Positions 12,006-23,509 of a stretch of DNA of 64,000 nt are shown piece after piece. The stretch's first letter is position 1. Every line of letters starts with the position of its first letter. Below the pieces are notes generated by a model. It was not told the DNA's origin. It ran no database searches and saw only the letters and a program-made list of their open reading frames with translations. The DNA is from Chelonoidis abingdonii (Eukaryota > Chordata > Testudines > Testudinidae). The position numbers were made by a program, and so were the translations under genes. The DNA is taken from contig NC_133770.1 of assembly GCF_003597395.2 (NCBI RefSeq), positions 81,061,436 through 81,125,435 of the forward strand, given 5' to 3'.

Positions 12006-12200
12006 TCCTAGCTTCTGGCATGATGGAAGTTGAAGAATAATCACTTGCAATATAAATATGATTGAACCTGCCAATTGAGCCATAGCCACACACTGAAATC
12101 TGTTAACCACTTAGGTACAAATGACCCCACTTCTGTTCTGGGGTCTGGGATCCATCTCGGACACTTTTTTCTGTTTTCATGGGGAAAAAATCCTGCTGTA
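12006..12200. repeat. Direct repeat copy 1 (partner at 14,577-14,770)
   Basis: About 190 bases starting GCATGATGGAAGTTGAAGAA are repeated 2.57 kb downstream in the same orientation with around 90 per cent identity by eye. Just after the repeat both copies continue into related but diverged sequence. It could be an LTR pair, a dispersed element, or DIRS-derived; I cannot decide. Confidence 0.7.
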
Positions 12201-12299
12201 TGCAGAGCGAGCTCCATGTCTGCTTTCTCCGATACTCTTGTGACTGCCCGGGTGCCCTCTGGACCAGTTACAGATGTCTCTTTCCTCTAAAGCATCAGT

Positions 12300-14576
12300 G
12301 CCACCCTGTGACATGCAGGTTGTATGTTTCTTGTTTATTTGTTTAAATGGTATAAAAATGTTTTGGGGCTGGGTTTAAATATCTGAAAATTACTAATTTT
12401 TCAATTTTCTGACTTAAAAGTAGGAAAGAATTATCTGTGCAGTTTGCTGGTTAAATTTGTACCTCATTCTTATTTGTATTGATTTTAGTTTGATTTGGAT
12501 TTGACAAGTTAAATATGGAAAATGATCTAAAAGTAGCAGCTATATGTTTCCACTGTTCATACTTAGTGAAGAAATAATTTTTAGGAAGCTATAGGTTTTA
12601 CTCTTAGTATAGCAGGTATCTGAGTCAAGAAACATCTGTGCTTGAAAATGTAATGAAAGTTGTAAAATTTAGGCAGATAAGTAGAAAAATGCAGTTTATG
12701 GAAATTGTGCAATTATACGGTTCAGTGACATACATATGTAAAATAATTCTATAACATTACTAATTCTGAATATTAAGGAAGGTTAATCAAAGCCACTGGT
12801 GATTTCAATTAACATATTGTTTCTATTTATGAGTTCCTTCTAATTCAGCTACAAATGTCATTTTCCTAAGAAATCAACCCCCAAAATCCTGTTTTAAAAC
12901 ATAAAATGTGCATGTTTTCAGATGCTTTTTGTATGGAACAAAACAAAATATTTAAATTTTCATACCCTGTGCTGGAAAGCTAGACCATTGCAGTTCAGGA
13001 TTGCTGGTTTTTCCCCCCAATGAACAATTATGGGCAATAGAAAATATGTCTTACTGATACTAATATTTTCAAACTGAGGTTTTGTTGAATACTATTGGCA
13101 AAGCAGATATCCTGATAACTGAAATACCTCAAAAATAATGTTTTATGAGAATATTTTTCCCTTTATTTCAAATGCCAGTAAAGTAGAAATAAAACTCCTT
13201 ACAATGATATAGGAAACGTACTAATGTATATGAAATTTCTACTTGAAAAGGCAAGAATAGATTTTCTTTACTTTAAAATGGGTAAAAATAAAATGTGGGA
13301 TTTAAGGTTCTTTGAGTGTGAGACCTACTACTTTGTGCAGTTTTTCATTTTTATTTCTTGAGTTAGTGCATACGGCTAGATCCTGTGCTCATTGAAGTCA
13401 ACAGGAAGGCTCTCATTAACTTGAATGATACAGATTAGGGCCATAGTAAAATTACAATGCATTGCTAGCTGGGAGTAGGGAAGAAATCCTCCCTCCCACC
13501 CATTTTTGATTATGGAGACAAATAGTAGCTGTGAGGCTGAGGATGAAGGAAAGAACAGAGACCAAGCAATCTGTGGATAACATTCAAACTTGAGAAAATT
13601 GAACACAGGTAAAAGAAAAACAATCACTTTATATATGGAAATTTTATGTAAGGTTGTAACATTGAAAGAGTGACAGTCACTCACTGTGTATTTGTACAAT
13701 GCATGGTTGAATCTTCTGGGTGCTATTGCAATATAAAGGTTTAATAATGGGTACTGTTTTTAAACTACTATTTTATAAGAATGGGTGATTCAGTTAAAAT
13801 GAAGCCAAAACAATAATTCGTGTGTGTGTGTGTAATGTATATAGTGTGCATGTATTATACTCAGAACACCTATTAAATCTTGGATTTAATATGAATTTAT
13901 AGACATTAGAGGAAGACAGATTGTTCAGTTCCCTTTTTTTTTTTTTTTTTCAATTATCATCTCAATAAGAAGTTTGGCCTCTTCAAATTTGGGGAAGATT
14001 TGTGTAGGTGAGTCAAAATTGTCATCCGTTCATGTAATTTGATCAACAAGTTGTTGCCCATTGAAGCAAATTTTAGGGACCGTATCACCAAGGGCAAAAA
14101 TGACAAAATAATAATTCTGATTGTTCACTAGGATTATATTACGTTTCTTTTGATGATAAATGTATTCAAGGGTGTATCTTAGATCTTTTCTCTGCCATCT
14201 AGTGTTTCTTTAGAGATATTCATGCCAATTTATTTTGGTCTTTTTTGTTTATTTTGAGTTTGAATAGTAATAACTGAGGGCATAGGGTTGCCCAAATAAA
14301 GAGGAGATTCAGTATTAAAGAATGCAGAGATCTAAGCAGACCTTTTTACAGTTGGTAGTACTCTTTTATGGCATAAGCAAGCTGAAATTCTGCTTTGTTA
14401 CTCAAGTGTAAAGATTTTTTCCCCTCATCATCCAGCTTCTGCTTCTAAAGAGTCCAATGGACATTAACAAAAGTCTCACAATACATGAAACTTAAGTTTA
14501 AAATATGCAACATCTGCTCTTCTTTCTTAATAGTCTCTCCTCCGTGCTTTCCTTTTCTATTAAAGCTTCTCTGTTT
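12300..14576. other. Unassigned AT-rich DNA between the direct repeats
   Basis: More than 2 kb of AT-rich sequence with a (GT)n run near 13,821-13,834 and a poly-T run near 13,934-13,951. One short palindromic MITE lies at about 13,372-13,445. I see no reading frame with retroviral or host motifs, which argues against the flanking repeats being LTRs of a coding element. Confidence 0.5.
13372..13445. repeat. Short palindromic MITE-like repeat
   Basis: GATCCTGTGCTCATTGAAGT faces TTAACTTGAATGATACAGAT as an imperfect inverted repeat, a pattern shared with old sauropsid MITEs containing CATTGAAGTCAA blocks. It is strongly decayed. Confidence 0.45.
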
Positions 14577-14770
14577 AGCATGATGGAAGTTGAAGAATAA
14601 TCACTTGCAATATAAATATGATTGAGCCGTGCCAATTGAGCCATAGCCACACTCTGAAATCTGTTAATCACTTAGATACAAATGACCCCACTTCTGTTCT
14701 GGAGTCTGGGATTCATCTCGGATACTTTTTTTCTGTTTTCATGGGGAAAAAAATCCCACTGTATGCATCC
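14577..14770. repeat. Direct repeat copy 2 (partner at 12,006-12,200)
   Basis: Second copy of the 190-base repeat. It shares the blocks CACTTGCAATATAAATATGA and AATGACCCCACTTCTGTTCT with the first copy. It is followed within a few hundred bases by DIRS-like sequence. Confidence 0.7.
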
Positions 14771-15129
14771 GCACCAATACCCCATATTCCCAGAGTCATA
14801 GGAAGCAAGTATGAGGCAGAATGATCCTTCTAGCTCCATCCTGGCAAAGGCTCCCACAGCACTGAGATCTATGCAGATTGTCTAGCAGGAAACTCTTATT
14901 TCTTCTACTAGTGATTTCTCCGAATCATAGACAAGTATTGCACCTGTACCCACAGGTACTGCAGCTCATGATAGTGTTCCTCAGTGGTTAAATCTTGTGG
15001 TGATGCACTCTTTAGCAGCAGTTCAGAATGTTCTTCTCAGTAGCAGAAAATCATGACAGCTACTTCATGAGAATTTGAGAGCTACTTAATATAGTAAATG
15101 GAAGTGCTTCTCCATCTGGGCAGCTAGTC

Positions 15130-16920
15130 ATGATGTGACTTTTACACAGTCTACAATTCAGAAGGTTTTTGGACTGTCTTTTACATTTCAAAGAATCTAG
15201 TCTAATGGTTAGCTCTATTGAGGTACATTTGGGTGACATTTCAGCCTTTCATCCTTATGTTGCTGGAAGGATTGTTTTCAGTAATCCTATGACAACCAGG
15301 TTCCTAAAAGGATTAAATAAACTTGTTCCCCCCTGTTGGAGATCCAGCTCTGCCTTGGGACTTGAATTTAGTTGTTAGCTCTTATGGAACTGCCATTTGA
15401 AGCCTTAGCCTCTTGCTCAATGTTACGCCTCTTGGTTTTGGTTGCCATTGCCTCTGTGAGGAGAGTGAGGGAGCTACATGCTGTGGTAACAGATCCTCCA
15501 TATACTATATTCTACAAGGGGAAGGAGTAGTCTAGGCTGCACCCTAAGATTTTTTCCAAAGTGGTGGCTGATGTTCATCTCAGTTAGTATACTTACTCAT
15601 CTTTTTCCAAAGCCACATGCTCACAAAGATGAACAAAAGCTGCACACTTTAGATATGCACTGAACACTAGCTCTTTTACTTGGGTAGAACAAAGCCCCTT
15701 TGGGTTTCTTCCCAGCTCTTCATTTCCTATGCAGAACTAATGAGAGGCCACCGTATTATGGTAAATGGCTCTCTAAATGGATTGCCAGCTGCATTATGTT
15801 ACTCCTGGGGGAATTCTGCACCACTGTGCATGTGCAGATTTCATGTGCTGTGCAGAAATTTTTCCCTGCAGAAACTATATTCTCTTGAAAAGGTTCTCCA
15901 GTTATGCCTTTGTTCACCAAGGGCCGTTGTGGCACTAGAACAGAGAGCAGCAGCTCCCCGGACAACCCCTGCTGCTGCCTTCCTCACAGGGCCTTGCCTG
16001 GGGACATGGGATATGGGAGGATGGACAGTGTGGGGCACATGGAGCTGCTGGGGGGGTGTCACAGTCTGAGTTTCAGAAAGGCTAGTGGGGGGAACAGAGT
16101 AGAGCAGGGGCTGAATGAAAGTGGAGGTGTAGGACCACATGGGGATAGGGAAGGGGGTGCAGGGACACATGGGGACAGGGAGGAGAGTGCAGGGAGATGG
16201 GGGATGGGGAGGAAGAGGGAGGAATGCAGATGTGCTTGACTGAATGAGAAAGGTTAGGGAGTCAGCCGGGTTCTGCATGGTGGAGGCTCCCTAACCATCC
16301 CTCCCCAACCAAAAAACCCTCTGTTCCATACTTTTCCACCCACACCCAACAACCCTCCAAATTCACACCCAGGTTCCTTCCCAGCAATTACTTCCCTCTC
16401 CCTCAGCTCCTCTTTTATCCCTGACTCCCTCAAGCCTTTGCACTGCTTATGAGGAGTGCAGGAAATACACTTGAATATTGTAGTTTTAATGAATTATTAC
16501 CTAGAGTTCTGTATTAATATGCCTATTAAGGAATTTAGTTGTCAAAAACATTTCCTGAATCTTTTTTGTAGTTTGTACTCTTAGACATACTTGCTGACAG
16601 ATATTCTGAAATTAATTACCAAAATAATGGAAACTGACGTGATTATATTGTGTTGTTTTGACAAAATATGCAGAATTTTAAAATATTGTGTGCAGAATTT
16701 TTAATTTTTTGGTTCATTATTCCCCCAGGAGTGCTATCCTGCTAAAGGTATCACACCTCCTGAGAAGTTGTCAGCACATTCAAATAGGGTGCATTCGGCC
16801 TCTGCTGCATTTGTGGGAAACATTTTTATTGTCAACATTTGTAGAACAGCAATGTGGTCCTCATTTGACACATTTGCTTGATATTATACAATTACTATGG
16901 GTCCAGCCACAGGAGCCTTT
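15130..16920 (+). pseudogene. DIRS tyrosine recombinase remnant (split)
   Basis: Blocks in order: SLMVSSIEVHLGDISAFHP (about 15,199-15,255), RFLKGLNKLVP (about 15,299-15,331), SVRRVRELHAVV (about 15,455-15,490) with the first catalytic Arg, TIFYKGK (about 15,507-15,527), AALHTLDMH (about 15,634-15,660), then after the nested element LSAHSNRVHSASAAF (about 16,767-16,811). The HSNR block preserves the His and Arg of the HxxR catalytic motif. Numerous stops make it inactive. Confidence 0.7.
15802..16733. mobile_element. Non-coding element with CTCCTGGGGGAAT inverted termini, nested in DIRS
   Basis: The left end CTCCTGGGGGAAT and the right end ATTCCCCCAGGAG are perfect 13-base inverted repeats. 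Near both ends the interior repeats TGTGCAGAATTT-type blocks (15,834-15,865 and 16,666-16,700). The middle is purine-rich (GGGGATAGGGAAGG-type stretches at 16,140-16,220). It interrupts recombinase sequence cleanly, but I cannot see an unambiguous target duplication. It looks like a MITE or non-autonomous DNA transposon that has gained purine-rich filler; I cannot name the superfamily. Confidence 0.75.
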
Positions 16921-16985
16921 GTACGCTAGGGAATTTTACAACCAGTTCCAGTGGTGAACTAGTTGGAGCTCTAGTGTACATGACA

Positions 16986-17498
16986 AGACTCCAATTTAGC
17001 AGAAGCAATTTGTAGCACCATTAGTAATATTTTTTGTAGAACTCCCTAGCATAGACAGTAATTTATAGTTAAATTAACTATTTTTTTGTCCAGTGCAACC
17101 AGATATGTCCAGGAAACATAACTTGAGTTCTCTCTTTCTTTCTCTTTTTACAACAAGAAGGTAAACAAATCAGAAGACTTTTTGACAACTAATCTACTAC
17201 ACTTTCAACTTTGGATAGAAAAAAATGTACCTTGGCTCCAGAACTTTCAGTGCAGCATTTCTTTGTTTGCATGTTTTGAAGGGAGGGCCTAAAATAGAAA
17301 AATGTTGCAACTTCATCTGTGTAGTGGCTTCCACCACTTCATAATTTGGTAGACTGTTACCAAAGTATAACCTCCTGGCATTTCTTTAGTTATTGTTGTT
17401 TATCATGCTGATGATATTGCATAAATGCTAAGTAGATATACTAAAAATATGAAAAATTTGTTGGAAACTTACTGCATAGCCTTTTATCAAAGTGAAAC
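16986..17498. other. Unassigned DNA
   Basis: AT-rich sequence without recognisable features. Confidence 0.5.
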
Positions 17499-18257
17499 TG
17501 TCATAGTATTCTTTCCCAAATCTGAACCTTAGCATCCAGAAAATGAGATAGTAGCATGAATCCTCTAAGCTTAATTACCAGCTTAGATCCTGTAGTGCTA
17601 CCACCAATCAGGACTTTGGGTGGAGCCCCTGATTAGCTCCGGTCTCCCCAAAACCTTCCCTGGGGACCCCAAGACTCAGATTCCTTGAGTCTCACAACAA
17701 AGGGAAATAANNNNNNNNNNNNNNNNNNNNNNNNNNNNNNNNNNNNNNNNNNNNNNNNNNNNNNNNNNNNNNNNNNNNNNNNNNNNNNNNNNNNNNNNNN
17801 NNNNNNNNNNNNNNNNNNNNNNNNNNNNNNNNNNNNNNNNNNNNNNNNNNNNNNNNNNNNNNNNNNNNNNNNNNNNNNNNNNNNNNNNNNNNNNNNNNNN
17901 NNNNNNNNNNNNNNNNNNNNNNNNNNNNNNNNNNNNNNNNNNNNNNNNNNNNNNNNNNNNNNNNNNNNNNNNNNNNNNNNNNNNNNNNNNNNNNNNNNNN
18001 NNNNNNNNNNNNNNNNNNNNNNNNNNNNNNNNNNNNNNNNNNNNNNNNNNNNNNNNNNNNNNNNNNNNNNNNNNNNNNNNNNNNNNNNNNNNNNNNNNNN
18101 NNNNNNNNNNNNNNNNNNNNNNNNNNNNNNNNNNNNNNNNTTCCCTCCCTTGAGATTTGAAAGTATCTTGTTTCCTGATTGGTCCTCTGGTCAGGTGTTG
18201 TTTGTTAACCCTTTCCAGGTGAAAGAGACATTAACCCTTAGCTATCTGTTTATGACA
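17499..18257 (-). mobile_element. Solo LTR, minus strand, with TSD GAAAC; contains the assembly gap
   Basis: The plus-strand left end TGTCATAGTATT and right end CTATCTGTTTATGACA are the reverse complements of the end and start of the LTR at 23,510-24,416. The GAAAC at 17,494-17,498 is repeated exactly at 18,258-18,262, a 5-bp target duplication. No internal retroviral coding sequence adjoins it, so it is a solo LTR left by recombination, although 430 Ns hide the middle. Five-base duplications fit Ty3/gypsy or some endogenous retroviruses. Confidence 0.88.
17711..18140. other. Assembly gap (430 N)
   Basis: A run of Ns inside the solo LTR. By comparison with the complete copy (907 bp), this LTR with 329 visible bases would need a gap of around 580 bases, so the stated gap length may be an underestimate or the copy may carry a deletion. 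Confidence 1.
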
Positions 18258-18262
18258 GAAAC

Positions 18263-19571
18263 AAATGATCTTAATTGCTTTAATTTGATTTTCCCAATAA
18301 ATCCCAAAGCACCAACTATATTATAAATTAATGGCCTGTGAAACTTCAGCTTAAAAAAAAATCCCTTTTTGATTTATTTAGGTGTCAAGAAGCCTATGAA
18401 ATAATAAAAAAAAACAAAAAACAAAAAAACCCCACCTTCTGGAGCTTTAAAACTGCTAAACTACTTTCTTTTTTTAAATTTAATTTTGTTAAACTGGGTT
18501 TTGGACCGAGAGAGTACAGTTCAGAGTGAATTTTCTAGAACTGATTTTATAACCTTTGTGAAAAGGGATTTATACAATAAAGACTGATATAGCATCACAA
18601 GTGATGCTGTAAAGTACATGTCAAAAGAAATAGGATATATTTAATTCTGTTTTCATTTGTACTTGAAGGAAGTGTCAATCCAGAAAGTCACTTCTCTGAT
18701 CAGAGGAAATTAGTGGAGTGATGTGCAATTCTCAAAGGCATTTTTCATTAACTGTATCAATGTGCAAGAAGCACAAGATATGCAGCTGCTTTAGGTATGA
18801 ATGCAGTTAATAGTTCTTTTGAAGTCACAGGAGATTCAAAATGCATGCATGTAATCAGCTGAATCTATATAGTGGATAATACAAAGCAGGCACAGTTAGA
18901 AATGACTGAGAATTCATATACTATATGTTTGGTCAAGGTTAGTCTCAGTCAGAAGTTATCACAAGAAATTAAGTGTGTATGTGTGTGTATTTAGGGGATT
19001 GAAGATAAACCAATACTAAAACCTTTTATTAGATTTGGAACATTATTGCAACACTTATTAGAATTATTATAATTTAGGGTGTATCTACATCTTCATTAAA
19101 TTAATTTTTCAGGATCTTATAACTATTGTAAACTATTGTTGTGAACTGAAACTTTGTTTAAAGCCTTGATGGGGAATATAAATACTTTTAAATATTAAAA
19201 GAGAAATATGTTGACATTTTTACAGTTATAGCAGGGCAGGCAAAACGCCTACTGAATTCAGACACTTTATTATGCTGCTCTAACTTTAAAAAGGCTTCAT
19301 TTTTTAGAAGATGAATTTATTAGTATAGATGAACAATAGTGGTGAGGACCCTGTTTCCACATAGATTAGAGAGACATGAAAGAGAGAGGTGTAGTTCATA
19401 ATATGGATTAATGCATTTGTGCGTCTTGAAGAATTATATACTGGAAAGAGAAAATAAATCATTAATAAACATTTTAAATAGTAAAAATAGATTAGTCACA
19501 TTTTCTCTCTTGTGGTGCTGTGAAAAATACTCAGACAAAAAGAAAAACTAAGAATACAAACATTATGCTAA
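18263..19571. other. Unassigned AT-rich DNA
   Basis: AT-rich, with A-rich runs at 18,351-18,430. No coding or repeat signature recognised. Confidence 0.5.
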
Positions 19572-19665
19572 GGCCTTGTTTACACACAGTTAGTGTGTCA
19601 ATTTAACTAAATCAGTAGAAAGTCAATTTAGTTAAATCGGTACAAAGACTGTGTGTACACAAGCC
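19572..19665. mobile_element. Short MITE with GGCCTTGTTTACACACAGT ends
   Basis: About 94 bases. The left end GGCCTTGTTTACACACAGT is complementary to the right end ACTGTGTGTACACAAGCC. Inside, AATTTAACTAAATC faces AATTTAGTTAAATC, so the whole element can fold into one hairpin. The ends belong to a class of TACAC-rich termini common in sauropsid MITEs. Confidence 0.75.
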
Positions 19666-19984
19666 TGGAGGGTCAGATCTTTAAATATGTCTTAAGGAGC
19701 CCACAACACAACTTGTAGCATAGAACTCACCTCTTCGTGTGCATAATCTTGTGTACGCTATGTAGTGCCAGTCTGCAGCTGTAGTTAGAGCAGCTTAAGG
19801 ACTGCCAACAGCCTTTAAAAGTGAAAGCGACAGAAGATGATTGGTGCAGTTTAGTGTGTCATGGCCATGTCCTGTTTCCTCCAGCCATTCTTCCTATCCA
19901 GCCAGTAAGAAAGAGGTTGACACTGGAGCCATTTAAGGTCTTCAGTAGACCCTCTTAAGCAAGAGTGATTCTGTTGTGGTAGAT

Positions 19985-20255
19985 AATCATAGAATTAAAG
20001 GACTGGAAGGGACCTTGAGAGGTCATCTAGTCTAGTCCACTGTATTCATGACAGAACTAAGTATTATCTAGACCATCCCTGGCAGGTGTTTGTCTTACAT
20101 GTTCTTAAAAATCTCCAATGTTGGAGATTCCACAGCCTTCCTAGGCAATTTATTTCAGTGCTTACCTACCTTCACAGGAAGTTTTTCCTAATGTCCAACC
20201 TAAACTGCCCTTGCTGCAGTTAAGCCTATCCTCATGCTGACATTCACAAAAGATT
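19985..20255 (-). mobile_element. CR1 LINE 3' end
   Basis: Starts with the reversed CR1 tail (ATCATAGAATTAAAGGACTG, then GGAAGGGACCTTGAGAGGTC) and runs into the C-terminal ORF2 region (reverse of the block with TTCACAGGAAGTTTTTCC). Strongly 5'-truncated. Confidence 0.88.
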
Positions 20256-20418
20256 TCACGAGAAGTGTGGGAGAATACTGCTGCACTGTTGGAGGATCTG
20301 GCTTAAGTGTTGTAGAACACAATAAGTACATGGGGAAAAAAAGGAAAAAACTTTTTCTCTAATATTTCAGTTATAGTAACCTTAGCTGTTACTTGTGACT
20401 AACTGTAATATTGTACAG

Positions 20419-20525
20419 TTATGGTTGAGATTGTCAGAGAAAGCTAAGGGAGCCAGGTGTTCAAATCATACCAAATTTCAGTGGGATTTGGGAGACTAGC
20501 TCCCTTAAACCCTGAAAATCTCACC
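20419..20525. repeat. Short palindromic MITE-like repeat
   Basis: GCTAAGGGAGCCAGGTG faces GACTAGCTCCCTTAAACCCT, with GAGATT and AATCTC at the outer edges, giving an imperfect hairpin of about 105 bases. It resembles sauropsid repeats whose ends read TTTGAAAATCTC. Confidence 0.5.
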
Positions 20526-22329
20526 CTATATATTTTAAACTCTCTAATTAAATCTTTGTATTATGAGAAAGTGCCTAGTTGCTACCTTACTTATTTGTAT
20601 TTTCCCCTATACTCTGTATCATTTTTTTTTTAATGCAAGCTATTCAGGCCAATGACTGTGCTGTCTTTTATATATGGAAAGTATCTAGACTCTTGTGGAC
20701 CTTACTGGACACACATAACAGCAGGCAAAAACAAAAATTAGAAGTGTGATTTTTCAGATTGACAATGTTCCTTTTAAATACACTTGTGAAGCTGTTATTT
20801 CCTTTTAGAGGAGCACAGAATTGTATTTTAATATTAGCGAGTAGAAGTGACCTGAATACAGAGAAGTGGTTTGAATTCGCCAGTCAGGGAGCACCACATT
20901 AACCATTTCAGCCAGGTTAGAGGATGTTTAGTGGGCCCAATGGGGAGTGACAGTGTCTGGTATGAAGCTTCTCAAGTTGCAAGTGCCAGCATTGCTAAAT
21001 ACACATGTTTAAAATCTAGAAAGAAGACTAATAAGAGTTTTGATTCCAATCTGACATGCAAACTAAATCAGTTGCCTTGTTTGTGCATCCTTATTTTGTA
21101 TGTTTGTATTGCAGCATCACTTCAAATGGCCTTTTGTTTTGCAAAAAGCAGAAAACATGTAGGAAAATATTCCATGGGTAGAGGTGGTCATTACAATGCT
21201 CCTTATTTTCAGATTGTTCAATGCTTCTTTAGATTTAGCTGCATCACTGGCCTCTCAGCAAGGGACCATCTGCTCTCCCCTCTCCAACTAGCCTCAGAAC
21301 ATTCTGTTTTTCCCCACTAGCTACACAGCCCCAGGTCACCAAGCTCCCTTCAAGCCTTATGTGTACTTGAATCAATAAGTGGGGCTGGAATTCAAATACT
21401 GTAATGGTGCCTAACAGTTTAGGAGTCAGGAATCGTTTGATTTAATCCGCAGTGTGGGTATGAAAGAACAGACGGGATGGAGCCTTAAGGACCATATCAA
21501 CATATGCATATTAGAATCTAAAAATATGTTTGAATGAGTCTGAAAATAAGTAGCCTTTTATCCCTCTAAATTAAACTATTCAAAATTCATAGCTGTGCTT
21601 TTGAATATGGTGAAACACATAGAAAATACTATGACCCAAAAAGTGAGGGGCTTAGTTATCCTACAGTTAGTTTTAGGAAAAAGGAATACTACAATAAAAC
21701 TTGAGGAATTCTTGTCTCAAAAATACACAAGGCTGGAAGAGCATATCTTTGAGTGCAGAAAGCTTTTGTTCTGTAAATAATTTTTTTGTCAGACTTTATA
21801 TGAAAATTTAAAATAAAACACAGGGAAATGATTGATGGGACTAGTTATACTTTTCCATCCAGGAACCATTTGAAATAGTTCAAATAATTAATTACTAAGT
21901 GGCAAAACAGGAAATGTTGTACTTACCTCCCCCCCACACACCTGATTTGTGCGCACCTGCATGTCTGAAAACAGAGTGTAGTGTTTTAATAAATCTGAGT
22001 TTACTATTTTTGTCCTGTGACAAAAACAAATTTTTCTGTATTTTAACTTCATATATGGTACTGTTAGCTCATCTAGTTTTTTTCAGGTTGTTTTTCACAA
22101 TTCTGTGGTTAGTAATTTTCCTCTTCAAGGGCATATCCATGACAATATGGAGGGCGTTTATGAGAGCACCCTTCTGCCAAATAGGCAAGAGTTTTATGAT
22201 GTCCCCAGTGATGAAACTTGCATTTTAAAGGTGGAATTGTGGCCTATTAGATCATCTCCAAAACAAATTTTTACAGTCTGTCTTGTGGGTAGACATTTCT
22301 GCTTTGTTGACTCAAACTTGAGCAAACTC
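20526..22329. other. Unassigned DNA
   Basis: An open frame of 149 codons at 20,871-21,320 has no recognised motif and no coding-type composition. I see nothing else to name. Confidence 0.45.
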
Positions 22330-23460
22330 ATTATAATAACTCCAACAATTTGGCAGCTTTTCTGTCCACCTTATAGTCTATTCATCCAATCCATACTACT
22401 TAAACTTGCTGGCAAGAATACTGTGGGAGACCATATCAAAAGCTTTGCTAAAGTCAAGGTATATCATGTCCACCGCTTTCCCCATATTCACAGAGCCAGG
22501 TATCTGATCATAGAAGGCAGTCAGGTTGGTCAGGCATGATTGGTGAATCCTTGTTGATTCTTCCTGATCACCACCTTCTCCTCCAAGTGCTTCAAAATGG
22601 ATTCCTTGAGCACCTGCTCCATGATTTTTCCAGGGACTGAGGTAAGGCTGACTGGTCTGTAGTTCCCCAGATTCTCCTTCTTCCCTTTTTTAAAGCTGAG
22701 CACCATATTCGCCTTTTTCCAGTCGTCTGAGATTTCCCCTGATTGCCACGAGTTTTCAAATATCATGTCCAATGGCTCTGCAGTCACATCAGCCAACTCC
22801 CTCAGCACCCTCGGATGCATTGCATCCGGCCTCATGAACTTGTGCATGTCCAGCTTTTCTAAATAGTCCTTAACCAGTTCTTTCACCGAGGGCTTCTCAC
22901 TTCCTCCCCATTCTGTGCTGCCCAGTGCAGCAGTCTGGGAGCTGACCTTGTACGTGAAGACCAAGGCAAAAAAAGCATTGAGTACTTCAGCTTTTTCCAC
23001 ATCATCGGTCACTAAGTTGCCTCCCCCCTTCTGTAAGGGTCCCACACTTTCCCTGACCACCTTCATTTTGCTAACATACCTGTAGAAACCCTTCTTGTTA
23101 CCTTCCACATCCCTTGGTAGCTTCAACTCCAGTTGTGCTTTGGCCTGCCTGATTACATCGTGCATGCTCGAGCAATATTTTTATACTCCTCTGTAGTTAT
23201 CTGTCTCCTCCTTCGTCATCTGTTCCTTTTTGTGTTTAAACTCACCAAAGATTTCTCTGTTAAGCCAGGCTGGTTGCCTGCCATATTTGTTATTCTTTCA
23301 GCACATCGGGATGGTTTGTTCCTGCACCCTCAGTAAGTCTTCTTTAAAATACAGCCTGCTCTCCTGGACTCCTTTCCCCCTCATATTAGCCTCCTAGGGA
23401 ATCCTGCCCATCAGTTCCCTGAGAGAGTCAAAGTCTGCTTTCTGAAGTTCAAGGTCTGAA
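22330..23460 (-). mobile_element. CR1 LINE internal fragment
   Basis: Minus-strand CR1 ORF2 from the end of the endonuclease linker to the start of the RT palm. It lacks the 3' end, which is unusual because CR1 copies are normally truncated at the 5' end. It probably lost its 3' part by deletion or by later insertion. The right edge lies 50 bases from the solo LTR at 23,510. Confidence 0.88.
22530..23165 (-). pseudogene. CR1 ORF2 segment, 211 codons open
   Basis: The longest intact LINE frame here. From the N-terminus it reads through [20 protein letters not shown] and GFYRYVSK (about residues 6-32), the [11 protein letters not shown] block (about residues 61-71), then the RT fingers region [17 protein letters not shown] (about residues 145-161), [19 protein letters not shown] (about 168-186) and [14 protein letters not shown] (about 193-206). 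Beyond the stop, the same minus strand continues in another frame with MIYLDFSKAFDMV, the first RT catalytic block. It is one exon-like stretch of a LINE polymerase and not a host gene. Confidence 0.88.
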
Positions 23461-23509
23461 GTTGTAAGTGCTATTGTTAAATTGAAACACAATAAAAGAT
23501 CAGGGGTAG

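Larger units (their letters stand above)
14880..16985 (+). mobile_element. DIRS-type retrotransposon fragment interrupted by a nested element
   Basis: Decayed recombinase sequence is split at about 15,801 by a 0.93-kb inverted-repeat element and resumes at about 16,734: the frame reading IASCIML before the insertion continues as CYPAKG after it, which marks the insertion point. It has no recognisable terminal repeats. It is older than the 39-45 kb copy, judging by its many stops. Confidence 0.7.

Noticed and set aside
12006..14770. Complete LTR retrotransposon with 190-bp LTRs
   Set aside because: Interior lacks any gag or pol motif, and the repeat ends show no TG...CA or target duplication.
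15680..16278. Open frames of 129, 111 and 145 codons
   Set aside because: They arise from the purine-rich interior of the nested inverted-repeat element and have no motif or homologous look.
17685..18326. A 213-codon frame
   Set aside because: It runs through 430 Ns and is an artefact of the gap.
20871..21320. A 149-codon frame as a host gene
   Set aside because: No recognisable domain, no splice context, and AT-rich non-coding surroundings; chance open frame.
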